64,000 bases of DNA from Coriobacteriia bacterium (GCA_016938135.1 JAFGVD010000024.1:1-64000); one strand, 5' to 3'. Numbered from the stretch's first letter, positions 51,180-60,195 are shown. The notes: generated by a model not told the origin, from the letters alone. Numbers and translations: made by a program.

Positions 51180-51733
51180 ACGAGGATACCAACAGCCCGG
51201 AAGTCAAACCGCCGCCGTCCTTTGCGCGCTGGGTGGCCGAGTTGTTGCTCATGGTGGCTATCGCCTTCGTGGTTGCCCACGGGATCCGCACGTACGTGGT
51301 GATGCCGTACACGATTCCGTCGGGTTCGATGATCCCGACCATCGAGATCAACGAGCGCGTCCTTGCCAACAAGTTCATCTACCGATTCAAGGACCCGGAG
51401 CCCGGAGACATCGTGGTTCTGGACGACCCCACCGGTGGGACTATCCCACTCATCAAGCGTGTCATCGCTGTGGAGGGCCAAGAGGTGGACATCAACGACG
51501 GCCGCGTCTTCATCGACGGTATCGCACTTGAGGAGCCATACATCTCTGGTGCAGTGACCGAGATGGGGGAGGTCGCGCTACCGCTCGTGATGCCTGCAGA
51601 CACTGTGTGGGTCATGGGTGACAACCGTACTGACAGCACGGACGCACGATGGTTCGGCCCGCAGCCGGTGGCCAGCGTGCACGGCCAGGCCTTCTTGCGC
51701 ATCTGGCCTCTCTCAAGAATCGAGAAGCTCTAA
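51176..51733 (+). CDS. lepB: Signal peptidase I, copy 2
   Basis: A 185-residue signal peptidase. One membrane segment (about 21-41), nucleophile Ser51 in PSGSMIPTIEINERVLANKF, base Lys94 in LIKRVIAVEGQEVDI, and GDNRTDSTDARWFGPQPVAS. All catalytic boxes are intact. It starts with GTG 51176 overlapping trmD. The neighbour rplS separates it from the closely similar copy at 52186. Confidence 0.95.
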   Translation: MNEDTNSPEVKPPPSFARWVAELLLMVAIAFVVAHGIRTYVVMPYTIPSGSMIPTIEINERVLANKFIYRFKDPEPGDIVVLDDPTGGTIPLIKRVIAVEGQEVDINDGRVFIDGIALEEPYISGAVTEMGEVALPLVMPADTVWVMGDNRTDSTDARWFGPQPVASVHGQAFLRIWPLSRIEKL

Positions 51734-51740
51734 CATCGGT

Positions 51741-51770
51741 TTGCGTGTCACGGGAGGGCTGGTCTATACT
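51741..51770 (+). promoter_or_regulatory. rplS promoter
   Basis: TTGCGT (51741-51746), 18 bases and TATACT (51765-51770). The predicted start near 51777 gives a leader of about 53 bases if rplS starts at 51830. Confidence 0.5.
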
Positions 51771-51829
51771 ATCCACTCGTGTCTGATGACCACCCGCACA
51801 TGCGGTATAAGAAGAACAGGAAATCCAGA

Positions 51830-52171
51830 ATGAACAGAATCCGTGCCATCGAGCAGCAGCAGATCCGCGAGGACCTGCCCGAGTTCAAGGTCGGCGACAC
51901 CGTCAAGGTGAGCTACAAGGTCGTCGAGGGCGGTCGTGAGCGTGTTCAGCCGTTCCAGGGCATCGTGATCAAGCGCCACGGCGAGGGTGCCCGCGAGACC
52001 TTCACGGTCCGCAAGCTATCGTTCGCCGTTGGTGTCGAGCGCACCTTCCCGGTGCACTCGCCCAAGATCATGAAGCTGGAAGTCGTCACGCGTGGTAAGG
52101 TACGTCGCTCCAAGCTGTACTACCTGCGCGATCGGATCGGCAAGGCTGCACGGGTCAAGGAACTGCGGTAA
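51830..52171 (+). CDS. rplS: Ribosomal protein L19
   Basis: A 113-residue protein at the 30S-50S interface. [35 protein letters not shown] and [20 protein letters not shown] are L19 motifs. ATG 51830 fits the family start and has AGGAAA upstream. A GTG at 51779, eight bases after the -10, is in frame and would add 17 residues as a leaderless start; I consider it less likely. Confidence 0.95.
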   Translation: MNRIRAIEQQQIREDLPEFKVGDTVKVSYKVVEGGRERVQPFQGIVIKRHGEGARETFTVRKLSFAVGVERTFPVHSPKIMKLEVVTRGKVRRSKLYYLRDRIGKAARVKELR

Positions 52172-52185
52172 TTACCGGAGGCAGC

Positions 52186-52833
52186 GTGTCCGGATCAAGA
52201 GATACTGATCTGCATACTGATGCGACCCGGGAGCCATCTGCTCCCGGGTCGTCTCTGATTGCCGACGACCAATACGATGAATCGCCCGAGACGATACCTA
52301 CTGAAAACGACGAGGTATCGATTGGTCGATGGCTCCTTGAGCTCGTGCTCCTGGTGGGTCTCGCGTTCTTGCTCGCAACCGGCATCAAGACGTACGTCAT
52401 CCAGCCGTTCGTGATCCCCACCGGGTCGATGATCCCAACGCTGGAGATAGGCGACTACGTGATCGCCAACAAGTTCATCTACCGCTTCGAGGAGCCGGCG
52501 CGCAACGACATCGTGGTGTTTCTCTCCCCCGAATCCAACTCTACCGACTACATCAAACGGGTCATCGCCGTCGGCGGTCAGGAAGTGGACCTTCGTGACG
52601 GTATCGTCTACGTCGACGGGGTCGCGCTTGACGAACCGTACATCGCCGGTGCCACGTCCGCACCGGGGCCTATCAGCATGCCTGTGACTGTGCCCGACGG
52701 CTACGTGTGGCTCATGGGCGATAACAGAGAAAACAGCCAAGACAGCCGCTGGTTCGGCGCCCAGCCGGTCTCTCGCATCGTCGGCAGGGCTTTTTTCATC
52801 TACTGGCCGATCTCCGACTTCGGCAGCCTGTAG
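52186..52833 (+). CDS. lepB: Signal peptidase I, copy 3
   Basis: A 215-residue signal peptidase with a 45-residue polar N-terminal tail, a membrane segment (about 49-69), nucleophile Ser81 in PTGSMIPTLEIGDYVIANKF, base Lys124 in YIKRVIAVGGQEVDL, and GDNRENSQDSRWFGAQPVSR. Boxes are intact and close to copy 2, which suggests duplication. GGAGG four bases before GTG 52186 supports the start. A perfect 10-bp hairpin lies within its first codons at 52224. Confidence 0.95.
   Translation: MSGSRDTDLHTDATREPSAPGSSLIADDQYDESPETIPTENDEVSIGRWLLELVLLVGLAFLLATGIKTYVIQPFVIPTGSMIPTLEIGDYVIANKFIYRFEEPARNDIVVFLSPESNSTDYIKRVIAVGGQEVDLRDGIVYVDGVALDEPYIAGATSAPGPISMPVTVPDGYVWLMGDNRENSQDSRWFGAQPVSRIVGRAFFIYWPISDFGSL
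52224..52250 (+). terminator. Hairpin inside the start of the third signal peptidase gene
   Basis: GACCCGGGAG pairs perfectly with CTCCCGGGTC around the loop CCATCTG. GTCTCTGATT follows. It lies just after rplS and may attenuate read-through into lepB copy 3. Confidence 0.5.
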
Positions 52834-52839
52834 GCTAGG

Positions 52840-53619
52840 ATGATGGGCACCCACAGTGTCAGTGAGGTGCGACTGCTTTTCGTGACTGCCGATGCGGCGG
52901 ACCTCCCCGATCTCATCGAGAAGTTCTCTGCAGACTCGCGGGCGGGTGTACGCGCGCTCGTAACCTCGGCACAAAGAAAGCTAGCTGCCGAGGAGGCCGA
53001 ACGCGACCGCGTTCGCCTCATGATGACCCTACAGCGCCAGCTGCACGAATCCGGCTACACGCTGATAGCGGGAGTCGATGAAGTGGGAAGGGGGGCGCTT
53101 GCCGGGCCCGTCTCGGCAGCAGCGGTCATACTCGGTGCTGACTGTCATATCCCGGGACTGGATGACTCGAAGCGCCTGAGCCCGTCGGCCCGAGAGGTCG
53201 TGGCGCTGCGTGTGCACGACGCCGCCATCGCGGTCTCTGTCGCTCATATCCCACCGGATCAGATCGACGCGCTGGGCATCGGTGGTGCCAACACACTTGC
53301 TATGCGCACAGCGATCCAGACGCTTCCTGTCACGGCTGATCACGCCCTGGGCGACGGACTCCCGGTCGACCTCGGTATGTCCTCCACGTTCGTGGTCGGT
53401 GGCGACAGGAAGTGCGCATGCATCGCTGCTGCATCGGTCGTGGCCAAGGTGGAAAGGGACCGCCTCATGAAGGAGAACGACGCGCTGTTCCCGGGCTACC
53501 AGTTCTCCATCAACAAAGGCTACGGCACCGTCGAACACATCGAGGCGATACAACGGATCGGCCCCTCGCCCATCCACCGGCTGTCCTTCTCGCCATGTTC
53601 TCAAGACCGGCTCTTCTAG
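52840..53619 (+). CDS. rnhB: Ribonuclease HII
   Basis: A 259-residue enzyme that cleaves RNA in DNA-RNA hybrids and at single ribonucleotides. IAGVDEVGRGALAGPVSAAA holds Asp80 and Glu81; LDDSKRLS follows and MKENDALFPGYQFSINKGYG is the C-terminal family motif. Residues 1-75 are a helical extension seen in Gram-positive homologues. ATG 52840 or 52843 may be used; the ribosome-binding site is weak. Confidence 0.96.
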   Translation: MMGTHSVSEVRLLFVTADAADLPDLIEKFSADSRAGVRALVTSAQRKLAAEEAERDRVRLMMTLQRQLHESGYTLIAGVDEVGRGALAGPVSAAAVILGADCHIPGLDDSKRLSPSAREVVALRVHDAAIAVSVAHIPPDQIDALGIGGANTLAMRTAIQTLPVTADHALGDGLPVDLGMSSTFVVGGDRKCACIAAASVVAKVERDRLMKENDALFPGYQFSINKGYGTVEHIEAIQRIGPSPIHRLSFSPCSQDRLF

Positions 53620-53698
53620 ACGGGCGGATAGTGTTCAGCTCGCGTTAAGCTCCCGGCAAGCACCATGCGGCATCCTCCATCCAAGGGGGAATGCCATC

Positions 53699-54070
53699 AT
53701 GACCGAGGACACATCAAAGCTTGGAGCCCGGGGAGAAGAAGCTGCTGCCCAATACCTGCAGCGCATCGGGATGACCATCACAGAACGCAACTGGCGATGC
53801 GCGGCTGGAGAAGTGGATATCATCGCGCTGGACGGGAGCGAACTCGTGTTCGTCGAGGTGAAGACCCGACGTTCAAGCGCTGCCGGATCACCGGAGGAGG
53901 CTGTCTCGCCCACAAAACAGAAGCGACTGGGCAAGCTGGCTCGCAACTACCTGGCCTACTCGGGCCTGGATTCTACTCCAGTGCGGTTCGATGTGATCGC
54001 CATACGCGTGCTTGCAGAAGACAGGGCGCTCCTACGACACCATCGTGCTGCCTTCATGGTGGGCGCATAA
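53699..54070 (+). CDS. YraN/UPF0102 family nuclease-like protein
   Basis: A 123-residue protein. GARGEEAAAQYLQRIGMTI, NWRCAAGEVDIIALDG and LVFVEVKTRRS follow the UPF0102 pattern of a restriction-endonuclease-like fold with Asp, Glu and Lys. Its function is unknown; it is nearly always beside rnhB and comM. GGGGGAA lies eight bases before ATG 53699. Confidence 0.93.
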   Translation: MTEDTSKLGARGEEAAAQYLQRIGMTITERNWRCAAGEVDIIALDGSELVFVEVKTRRSSAAGSPEEAVSPTKQKRLGKLARNYLAYSGLDSTPVRFDVIAIRVLAEDRALLRHHRAAFMVGA

Positions 54071-54071
54071 G

Positions 54072-55553
54072 ATGCAGGCTACCGTGATGACGGCGACTCT
54101 CAGGGGAGTCGACGCCCTTCCTGTGGAAGTGCAGGCGGATGTCACTTCGGGACTGCCTATGTTCGGCATAGTCGGACTTGGAGATGCGGCGGTCCAGGAA
54201 GCCAAAGAACGCGTCCGCTCCGCAGTCCGTGCCGCCGGGCTCGAGTTCCCCAACGCGCGGGTGATCATCAACCTGGCTCCCGCGCCCCTGCGAAAGCACG
54301 GCACAGGGTTCGATCTCCCCATTGCGCTCGCCATTCTGGCAGCCACCAGGCAGATACCGTTGTCCGTGATCGAAGGCTCCACAGCTGTTGGAGAGCTGGC
54401 ACTGGACGGAAGCGTACGCGCCGTGCCGGGTATGCTCGCACATGCCTATGCCGCATCTCGATCAGGTCTCGACCTGCTCGGCCCCTCAGCAGCCATGTCA
54501 GCGGCGGCGGTCGTCGGTTGCGTGCGATGTAGGGTGGTGGACCATGTGACCACCCTTCGCCGAGGAGAGATCGACCCTCAGTACCCCTGCTGTGACATAA
54601 CCATGGAGGCAGACGGACGTCCGGATCTTGCAGATGTGGCAGGACACCATGCCGCAAAGCGAGCTCTGGAGATTGCCGCCGCCGGAGGGCACAACCTACT
54701 GTTGGTGGGTCCGCCAGGCTCAGGGAAGACGATGCTCGCCAGGCGTCTCGGCGGGATACTGCCACCTCTCCACGATGATGAACGCATGACGACCGCGTTG
54801 GTCCACTCTGTAGCAGGGATCGACGAACGACCCGCACTGGCCGGGATCCGTCCGTTTCGAGCGCCGCACCACTCGACCTCCACCGTGGGACTCATTGGGG
54901 GAGGGACTCCTCCACGCCCCGGTGAGGTCAGCTTGGCCCACAACGGAGTGCTGTTCCTTGACGAGCTGGCAGAGTTCGGACCGGCCACGCTCCAGGCGAT
55001 GAGACAGCCTATGGAAGACGGTACCATCTCGCTGGTAAGGGCCGACGGTCGCGTACGCTACCCCGCAGCGTTCACGCTCATCGGGGCAATGAACCCATGC
55101 CCCTGCGGGTACCTCGGTGATGCAGAGCACAGATGCACCTGCTCTCAACCGATGATCGACCGCTACACGGCGAGGATAGGCGGGCCCTTGTTGGACCGCA
55201 TAGACATGAGGATCCGCGTCGATCGGATAGACCCGGGCAAGATCTTGCGCGATGACTGTCAGGATGAGCCCTCCGCCGAAATAGCACAGCGGGTGATCTC
55301 AGCAATCGCGTTCGCGGGCTCCAGACCACCGACGCGGACTCTCTCCGGCGCCCGACTCTTGGAGGCATGCAGACCGCAACGGGCCGCCAGATCGACTCTC
55401 GAAGCGCTGGCACGCACGGTGGGGATGTCGGGACGCGCAGTCACAAGGACTCTACGGGTGGCCAGAACCATCGCAGATCTTGAGGGTCACGACTCGGTGG
55501 GCTGCGACCACATCCTGGAGGCGGCTGGATACAGGATGAGTGATGTCCGGTGA
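54072..55553 (+). CDS. comM: ComM/YifB AAA+ helicase
   Basis: A 493-residue Mg-chelatase-like ATPase. The N-terminal Lon-like part includes DVTSGLPMFGIVGLGD and FDLPIALAILAA. Walker A GPPGSGKTMLARRL is near residue 213, FRAPHHSTS and LFLDELAEF follow, and AMNPCPCGYLGDAEHRCTC holds the cysteines typical of the family. ComM drives branch migration in natural transformation. ATG 54072 follows the yraN stop by one base. It overlaps dprA by four bases. Confidence 0.95.
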   Translation: MQATVMTATLRGVDALPVEVQADVTSGLPMFGIVGLGDAAVQEAKERVRSAVRAAGLEFPNARVIINLAPAPLRKHGTGFDLPIALAILAATRQIPLSVIEGSTAVGELALDGSVRAVPGMLAHAYAASRSGLDLLGPSAAMSAAAVVGCVRCRVVDHVTTLRRGEIDPQYPCCDITMEADGRPDLADVAGHHAAKRALEIAAAGGHNLLLVGPPGSGKTMLARRLGGILPPLHDDERMTTALVHSVAGIDERPALAGIRPFRAPHHSTSTVGLIGGGTPPRPGEVSLAHNGVLFLDELAEFGPATLQAMRQPMEDGTISLVRADGRVRYPAAFTLIGAMNPCPCGYLGDAEHRCTCSQPMIDRYTARIGGPLLDRIDMRIRVDRIDPGKILRDDCQDEPSAEIAQRVISAIAFAGSRPPTRTLSGARLLEACRPQRAARSTLEALARTVGMSGRAVTRTLRVARTIADLEGHDSVGCDHILEAAGYRMSDVR

Positions 55554-56428
55554 AGGCACTTGAGAAGTGGGAGATCGTCTTGCACGACGACCTCTATCCC
55601 GAGCTGCTTCGGCAGACCCCTGATCCGCCTGAAAGGCTCTACGGATTCGGCGATCCGGGGCTGCTCGGACCGGCGCTAGCGGTGATCGGAGCACGAAGAG
55701 CTACACCCTACGGACTGACATGCGCCTCGAGGTTCGCGGGGTGGGCGGCGTCCAACGGGGTGACGATCGTGTCCGGCGGAGCCATCGGATGCGACATGGC
55801 GGCACACAATGCGGCACTGGAGTCCGAGGGGGGGACTGTCGCCGTCCTGGGATGTGGAGCAGACGTGGACTACCCGAAACAGGCTTCAACGCTCCTTGCA
55901 GGACTGCGACGCTCTCACGCCGTCGTATCAGAAGTCCCGTGGGGCACTCCACCACAGAGGTGGGCCTTCTCCAGGCGTAATCGCATCATCGCCGGACTCT
56001 CACTGGCCGTGCTAGTGGTCGAGGCGGGCCTCCCCAGCGGGACGTTCGGTACTGCAGACCATGCATTGGCAGCCGGCCGGGATGTGCTTGCCGTTCCGGG
56101 TTCGATATTCGCCCCTGAGTGCAAGGGCTCCAATCGCCTGATCGCGCAGGGCTGTTCGCCGGTGACCTGCGAATCCGAGCTGCGAGACTCACTGATCTCT
56201 GTCGGCTTCCTGCTCGGCAGCGCCACGACAGACGACGGTTCAAACTCACCCCCGCTCTCCGATCCGATCCTTATCGCCCTGCGCTCGAACCCTATGCGAC
56301 CGGACGACCTGTCATTCCATCTTCGACAAGACATCGTCTCGGTGGGCCGTGCGCTTACCAGACTCGAACTACAGGGGACCCTGGTCCGCATGCGTGATGG
56401 ACGGTACTCGGTTCGCAAACCGGAGTGA
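55550..56428 (+). CDS. dprA: DNA-processing protein DprA
   Basis: A 292-residue RecA loader for incoming single-stranded DNA. The Rossmann core has VIGARRATPYG, SGGAIGCDMAAHNAAL, GTVAVLGCGADVDYPKQ, RNRIIAGLSLAVLVVEA and SGTFGTADHALAAGRDV. A winged-helix end (about 225-290) follows. The N-terminal SAM domain of some DprA proteins is absent. GTG 55550 overlaps the comM stop. With comM it suggests, but does not prove, natural competence. Confidence 0.94.
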   Translation: MKALEKWEIVLHDDLYPELLRQTPDPPERLYGFGDPGLLGPALAVIGARRATPYGLTCASRFAGWAASNGVTIVSGGAIGCDMAAHNAALESEGGTVAVLGCGADVDYPKQASTLLAGLRRSHAVVSEVPWGTPPQRWAFSRRNRIIAGLSLAVLVVEAGLPSGTFGTADHALAAGRDVLAVPGSIFAPECKGSNRLIAQGCSPVTCESELRDSLISVGFLLGSATTDDGSNSPPLSDPILIALRSNPMRPDDLSFHLRQDIVSVGRALTRLELQGTLVRMRDGRYSVRKPE

Positions 56429-56436
56429 AAGGCGGT

Positions 56437-56442
56437 TACAAT
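56437..56442 (+). promoter_or_regulatory. Candidate -10 for trmFO-xerC-whiG
   Basis: TACAAT just after the dprA stop, with no clear -35. A start near 56449 would give a short leader containing GGGAGAG. Confidence 0.35.
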
Positions 56443-56477
56443 CCCTCAGATGGTCGATGTCGATATCGGGAGAGCCG

Positions 56478-57848
56478 TTGCATAATACTCCGCTTGTCAC
56501 CGTCATCGGTGGAGGCCTCGCTGGATCAGAGGCTGCATGGCAGCTCGCTGAACGTGGGGTCCAGGTAAGGCTCTTCGAGATGCGTCCCGGAACAGCCGGA
56601 CCCGCACACCATACGGGCAACCTGGCCGAACTCGTGTGCTCCAACTCCTTCAAGGGCGACGACCCTGACACACCGCCTGGGATGCTCAAACGAGAGCTCT
56701 CCCAGCTTGGCAGTCTGATCATGTCGGTCGCGCGGCGCACGGCGGTCCCCGCTGGCGCTGCACTCGCTGTAGACCGGGAAGCGTTCTCAGGTCTTGTGAC
56801 CCGGACCATCCAGTCTCACCCGCTCATCGATGTCATCAGGGAACAGGCTGCCGAGCTGCCGCAGTCGGGACCCGTCATCATCGCCACCGGGCCGCTTACC
56901 GGACCCGCCCTAGAAGACGAGCTTTCCAGACTCGTCGGGGATGACCGATTGTCCTTCTACGATGCCGCCGCGCCCATCGTGGACGCCTACAGCATCGACA
57001 GAACGGTCGTCTTCGCTGCATCGCGATACGAGAAGGGAGAAGGAGCTGACTACCTCAACTGCCCCATGGACCGAGAGCAGTACGAGACGTTCATAGAACA
57101 ACTCCTCTCTGCCCAGCGAGTGAACGCGAAAGAGTTCGAATCCTCAGACCTGTTCCAGGCATGTCAGCCGATCGAAGAGATCGCGCGCCGTGGTGCGGAT
57201 GCCGCACGTTTTGGCTCCATGAAACCGGTCGGACTCACAGACCCTCGCACCGGACAACGCCCATGGGCGGTTGTCCAGCTTCGACCCGAGAACCGGGACG
57301 GTACCGCGTACAATCTCGTCGGATTCCAGACCAACCTGACCTTCGGCGAGCAGGCGCGGGTGTTCCGTCTGATTCCAGGACTTCATGACGCGGAGTTCCT
57401 GCGCTTCGGAGTGATGCATCGCAACACCTACATCGATGCACCACGGCTTCTGACGCCCGGCCTCTGTCTGCGGGACAACACCCGCATCCGCTTCGCGGGA
57501 CAGGTCTCGGGGACCGAAGGCTATCTCGAGGCCGTCGGCTCCGGTCTTCTCGCCGCACTGAACGTCTATGCTGAGATCACATCAGCCCCTCCCTTCGTGC
57601 TCCCCAAAGACACCGCTCTGGGCGCTCTCATCGGGTATGCGACCGATCCTGAGACGCGCCACTATCAGCCCATGCACGTCAACATCGGCCTCTTGCCCGC
57701 GCTGGAGCCTCCCGTCCGACAGAAGCGCGCGAGATATGCCGCCCATGCGGAGCGCGCAAGACAGTCACTGAGCGGATACCTGCTATCGTCTTCCGTAAGA
57801 GTCCTCGATCAAGCTCGCCCGATTGACGGGGAGGATGGCCAGGGATGA
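56478..57848 (+). CDS. trmFO: tRNA m5U54 methyltransferase, folate-dependent
   Basis: A 456-residue flavoprotein that methylates U54 of tRNA using methylene-THF. VTVIGGGLAGSEAAWQLAER is the FAD motif; FEMRPGTAGPAHHT, LAELVCSNSFKGDD and APIVDAYSIDRTVVF follow. VNAKEFESSDLFQACQPIEE and GTEGYLEAVGSGLLAAL are family-specific. TTG 56478 is chosen because GGGAG lies five bases upstream; ATG 56457 in the same frame has no site and is the alternative. The stop overlaps xerC. Confidence 0.94.
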   Translation: MHNTPLVTVIGGGLAGSEAAWQLAERGVQVRLFEMRPGTAGPAHHTGNLAELVCSNSFKGDDPDTPPGMLKRELSQLGSLIMSVARRTAVPAGAALAVDREAFSGLVTRTIQSHPLIDVIREQAAELPQSGPVIIATGPLTGPALEDELSRLVGDDRLSFYDAAAPIVDAYSIDRTVVFAASRYEKGEGADYLNCPMDREQYETFIEQLLSAQRVNAKEFESSDLFQACQPIEEIARRGADAARFGSMKPVGLTDPRTGQRPWAVVQLRPENRDGTAYNLVGFQTNLTFGEQARVFRLIPGLHDAEFLRFGVMHRNTYIDAPRLLTPGLCLRDNTRIRFAGQVSGTEGYLEAVGSGLLAALNVYAEITSAPPFVLPKDTALGALIGYATDPETRHYQPMHVNIGLLPALEPPVRQKRARYAAHAERARQSLSGYLLSSSVRVLDQARPIDGEDGQG

Positions 57849-58744
57849 ACAGCGGCGCGGTGCCAGAGCTGGTCGACCGCTTCTTGGAGCACCTTGCCGT
57901 GGAGCGCAACGTCTCGCCGCACACGGTACGCGCATACGCCACAGACATGCGCCAGTTCCTGGACTGGTGCGAACGCTCCTCCATGGACCCGCTGCAGCTC
58001 AAGCACAGACAACTACGAGGCTTTCTGGCTGAACTCGACCGGGCGCATTACCAGCGACGTACGATAGCGAGGAAGACATCCACACTGCGGTCGTTCTACT
58101 CCTACCTGCAGACACAAGGCCTCACCGAGACGAACCCCGCTGCCATCCTGGGCACACCGCGGCTGCAGAGGCGACTGCCCGAAACGGTCCCTGCGGACCT
58201 CATGACCGCGCTTCTCGATGCGCCTGATGAATCTGAACCGCAGGGCTTGAGAGACAGAGCGATCCTCGAGCTGCTCTACGCCACTGGAATCCGTGTTGGA
58301 GAGCTCGAGGGTCTGGACATAGGCGACCTGGACCTGGCCCAGGGTCAGGTCCGCGTCATGGGGAAAGGTTCGAAAGAACGTATCGTTCCCGTCCATCGTA
58401 AGGCTGTCAGCAGGCTGCGAATGTACCTGTCCGCCGGTCGACCGCACTATGAAAAGGGAGAGGGGGACGAGGCTTTGTTCCTGAACCGATCCGGCACAAG
58501 ACTGCAGAGCGGCAGTGTCCGCAGGATGCTTACCCGCTACCTTGACCAGCTTGGCGGCGACAGGGGGATCCATCCTCACGTGCTCAGGCACACCTTTGCC
58601 ACACACCTGCTTGAAGCGGGCGCTGACCTGCGCAGCGTACAAGAACTCCTGGGCCACGTTGCACTGTCCACCACCCAGATTTATACTCACCTAAGCATGA
58701 AGCGGCTTAGAGATGTGCACACGAGCGCACACCCACGAGCGTGA
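57845..58744 (+). CDS. xerC: Tyrosine recombinase XerC/XerD family
   Basis: A 299-residue integrase-type recombinase. The N-terminal SAM-like domain covers 1-100. All catalytic residues are present: Arg150 (ATGIRVGELEGL), Lys174 (VMGKGSKERIVPV), His245 and Arg248 (HPHVLRHTFATHLLEAGAD), His271 (LLGHVALSTTQIY) and Tyr280. Position in a fixed housekeeping operon points to chromosome-dimer resolution rather than a mobile element. ATG 57845 overlaps trmFO. XerC versus XerD cannot be told with certainty. Confidence 0.92.
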   Translation: MNSGAVPELVDRFLEHLAVERNVSPHTVRAYATDMRQFLDWCERSSMDPLQLKHRQLRGFLAELDRAHYQRRTIARKTSTLRSFYSYLQTQGLTETNPAAILGTPRLQRRLPETVPADLMTALLDAPDESEPQGLRDRAILELLYATGIRVGELEGLDIGDLDLAQGQVRVMGKGSKERIVPVHRKAVSRLRMYLSAGRPHYEKGEGDEALFLNRSGTRLQSGSVRRMLTRYLDQLGGDRGIHPHVLRHTFATHLLEAGADLRSVQELLGHVALSTTQIYTHLSMKRLRDVHTSAHPRA

Positions 58745-58763
58745 TCTGGAAGGCTCCCATCGA

Positions 58764-59555
58764 ATGAGACCAGACCCGAAGACGGACGTATCCGCCTACT
58801 GGGCCGCATATAAGGAGGACGGAGACCCTCTCGCCAGAGAGACTCTCATTCTCAACTACTCGCCCCTCGTGAAGTACGTCGCGGGGCGGCTCTCATCCAA
58901 TCTCCCACAAAACGTCGACACCTCTGATCTCATCTCCTACGGCGTGTTCGGCCTGATCGATGCTATCGAGAAGTTCGATATCGAGCGCGGCATCAAATTC
59001 GAGACATATGCGATCGCCCGGATCAAGGGTGCGATCATCGACGAGTTGCGGGCGATGGACTGGGTTCCGCGCTCCGTAAGGGCTCGTTCTCGCGAGATAG
59101 AGCACGCCTACATTGCACTGGAGAACCGCCTGAAGCGTGTGCCCACAGACGCGGAGGTAGCCCACGAGATGGGCGTCACCCCGCGTGAGCTGCAAGACAT
59201 CCTCACCAAACTCTCATACACGTCTGTGGTCTCGTTTGAGGAACTCTGGGTCGGCGGACAAGACAAGGACGACAAGGGCAACGCCATCGGCACGATCAAA
59301 GACGAGTCCGCTGAAGACCCGGTCAAGATGTTCGAGAGCGTCGAGCTCAAAGAGATCCTTGCTCGCGCCATCGACCGACTCCCCGAGAGGGAGAAGATCG
59401 TGATCGCGCTGTACTACTACGAAGGACTCACCCTCAAAGAGATCGGAGCCGTTCTCGGCGTCACGGAGTCACGCGTCAGTCAACTGCACACGAAGTCCGT
59501 CTTGCGTCTCCGTGCGCGTCTCCACGCCGCGCAGGGCTACGTGCCTGCGCACTGA
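58764..59555 (+). CDS. whiG: RNA polymerase sigma factor, WhiG/FliA (sigma-28) family
   Basis: A 263-residue group 3 sigma factor. Region 2 is LISYGVFGLIDAIEKFDIER and FETYAIARIKGAIIDELRAM; VPRSVRARSREI is the start of region 3; region 4 has LPEREKIVIALYYYEGLTLK and GVTESRVSQLHTKSV. The position between dprA/xerC and rpsB-tsf is that of whiG in Streptomyces. It may control flagella or a developmental set; neither is in view. CTGGAAGG ten bases before ATG 58764 supports the start. Confidence 0.92.
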   Translation: MRPDPKTDVSAYWAAYKEDGDPLARETLILNYSPLVKYVAGRLSSNLPQNVDTSDLISYGVFGLIDAIEKFDIERGIKFETYAIARIKGAIIDELRAMDWVPRSVRARSREIEHAYIALENRLKRVPTDAEVAHEMGVTPRELQDILTKLSYTSVVSFEELWVGGQDKDDKGNAIGTIKDESAEDPVKMFESVELKEILARAIDRLPEREKIVIALYYYEGLTLKEIGAVLGVTESRVSQLHTKSVLRLRARLHAAQGYVPAH

Positions 59556-59574
59556 TCGAAAGGAACACAACGCT

Positions 59575-60195
59575 ATGTCAGGACATCGAATCCTTGTGGT
59601 CGAGGACACCGAGCTGCTGCGCCGCATGTATCACGACAAGCTTGTGGCTGATGGTTTCCAGGTCTCAGCGGCGGCAGACGGACTCGAGGCCCTGACAGTG
59701 CTCCGCGCCAACGAGTTCGACCTCGTCCTTCTAGACCTCATCATGCCCCGCATGGGCGGCCTTGAGGTATTGGAAACGATGAACGCGGATCCTCGTCTCA
59801 CGAAGATCCCGGTGATCATACTCACCAACCTCGGCGAAGAATCAGCCATTCAGAAGGCGCTCGATCTTGGGGCGATAGACTACATGATCAAGAACTCGGC
59901 AAAACCTGCCGACGTCTCCGCCAAAATCACCCTTTCCCTGCAACATCTCGCGCCCAAAGCTCCCGAACCGACCGCCGCTACGCCTGCGCCAACGCCGCTG
60001 GGGCCTTCGTTCAAGGTGCTCATCCGCGATCGCGAGGCGGATGCCGATGCGCTCGTCGCACATGCAGGACTTCAGCGACGATTCTGGTGTCCTGCGTGCG
60101 AAGAGGAACTACTCCTCGAGATGGTTCCAAACCCCACTCGCGACGGCTGGTATGAGGCGCATCTCGTCTGCACACGATGCGGTCGCGAGTACTGA
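59575..60195 (+). CDS. Response regulator with C-terminal zinc ribbon
   Basis: A 206-residue protein. Residues 5-122 are a receiver domain: acidic pocket Glu10-Asp11, phospho-acceptor Asp54 in LLDLIMPRMGG, Thr84 and Lys106. A Pro/Ala linker (127-143) leads to a small domain with Cys172, Cys175, Cys199 and Cys202 (WCPACEEELL, VCTRCGREY), a likely zinc ribbon, in place of a DNA-binding output. There is no adjacent histidine kinase. AAAGGAA before ATG 59575 supports the start. It follows whiG by 19 bases, so the two may act together (inference). Confidence 0.9.
   Translation: MSGHRILVVEDTELLRRMYHDKLVADGFQVSAAADGLEALTVLRANEFDLVLLDLIMPRMGGLEVLETMNADPRLTKIPVIILTNLGEESAIQKALDLGAIDYMIKNSAKPADVSAKITLSLQHLAPKAPEPTAATPAPTPLGPSFKVLIRDREADADALVAHAGLQRRFWCPACEEELLLEMVPNPTRDGWYEAHLVCTRCGREY

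Noticed and set aside
51779-51829. GTG start giving a longer L19
   Set aside because: Possible as a leaderless start, but the family start and an AGGAAA site favour ATG 51830.
57845-58744. Tyrosine recombinase as sign of a phage or integron
   Set aside because: It overlaps trmFO and sits in a conserved housekeeping order; no att repeats or phage genes are near.
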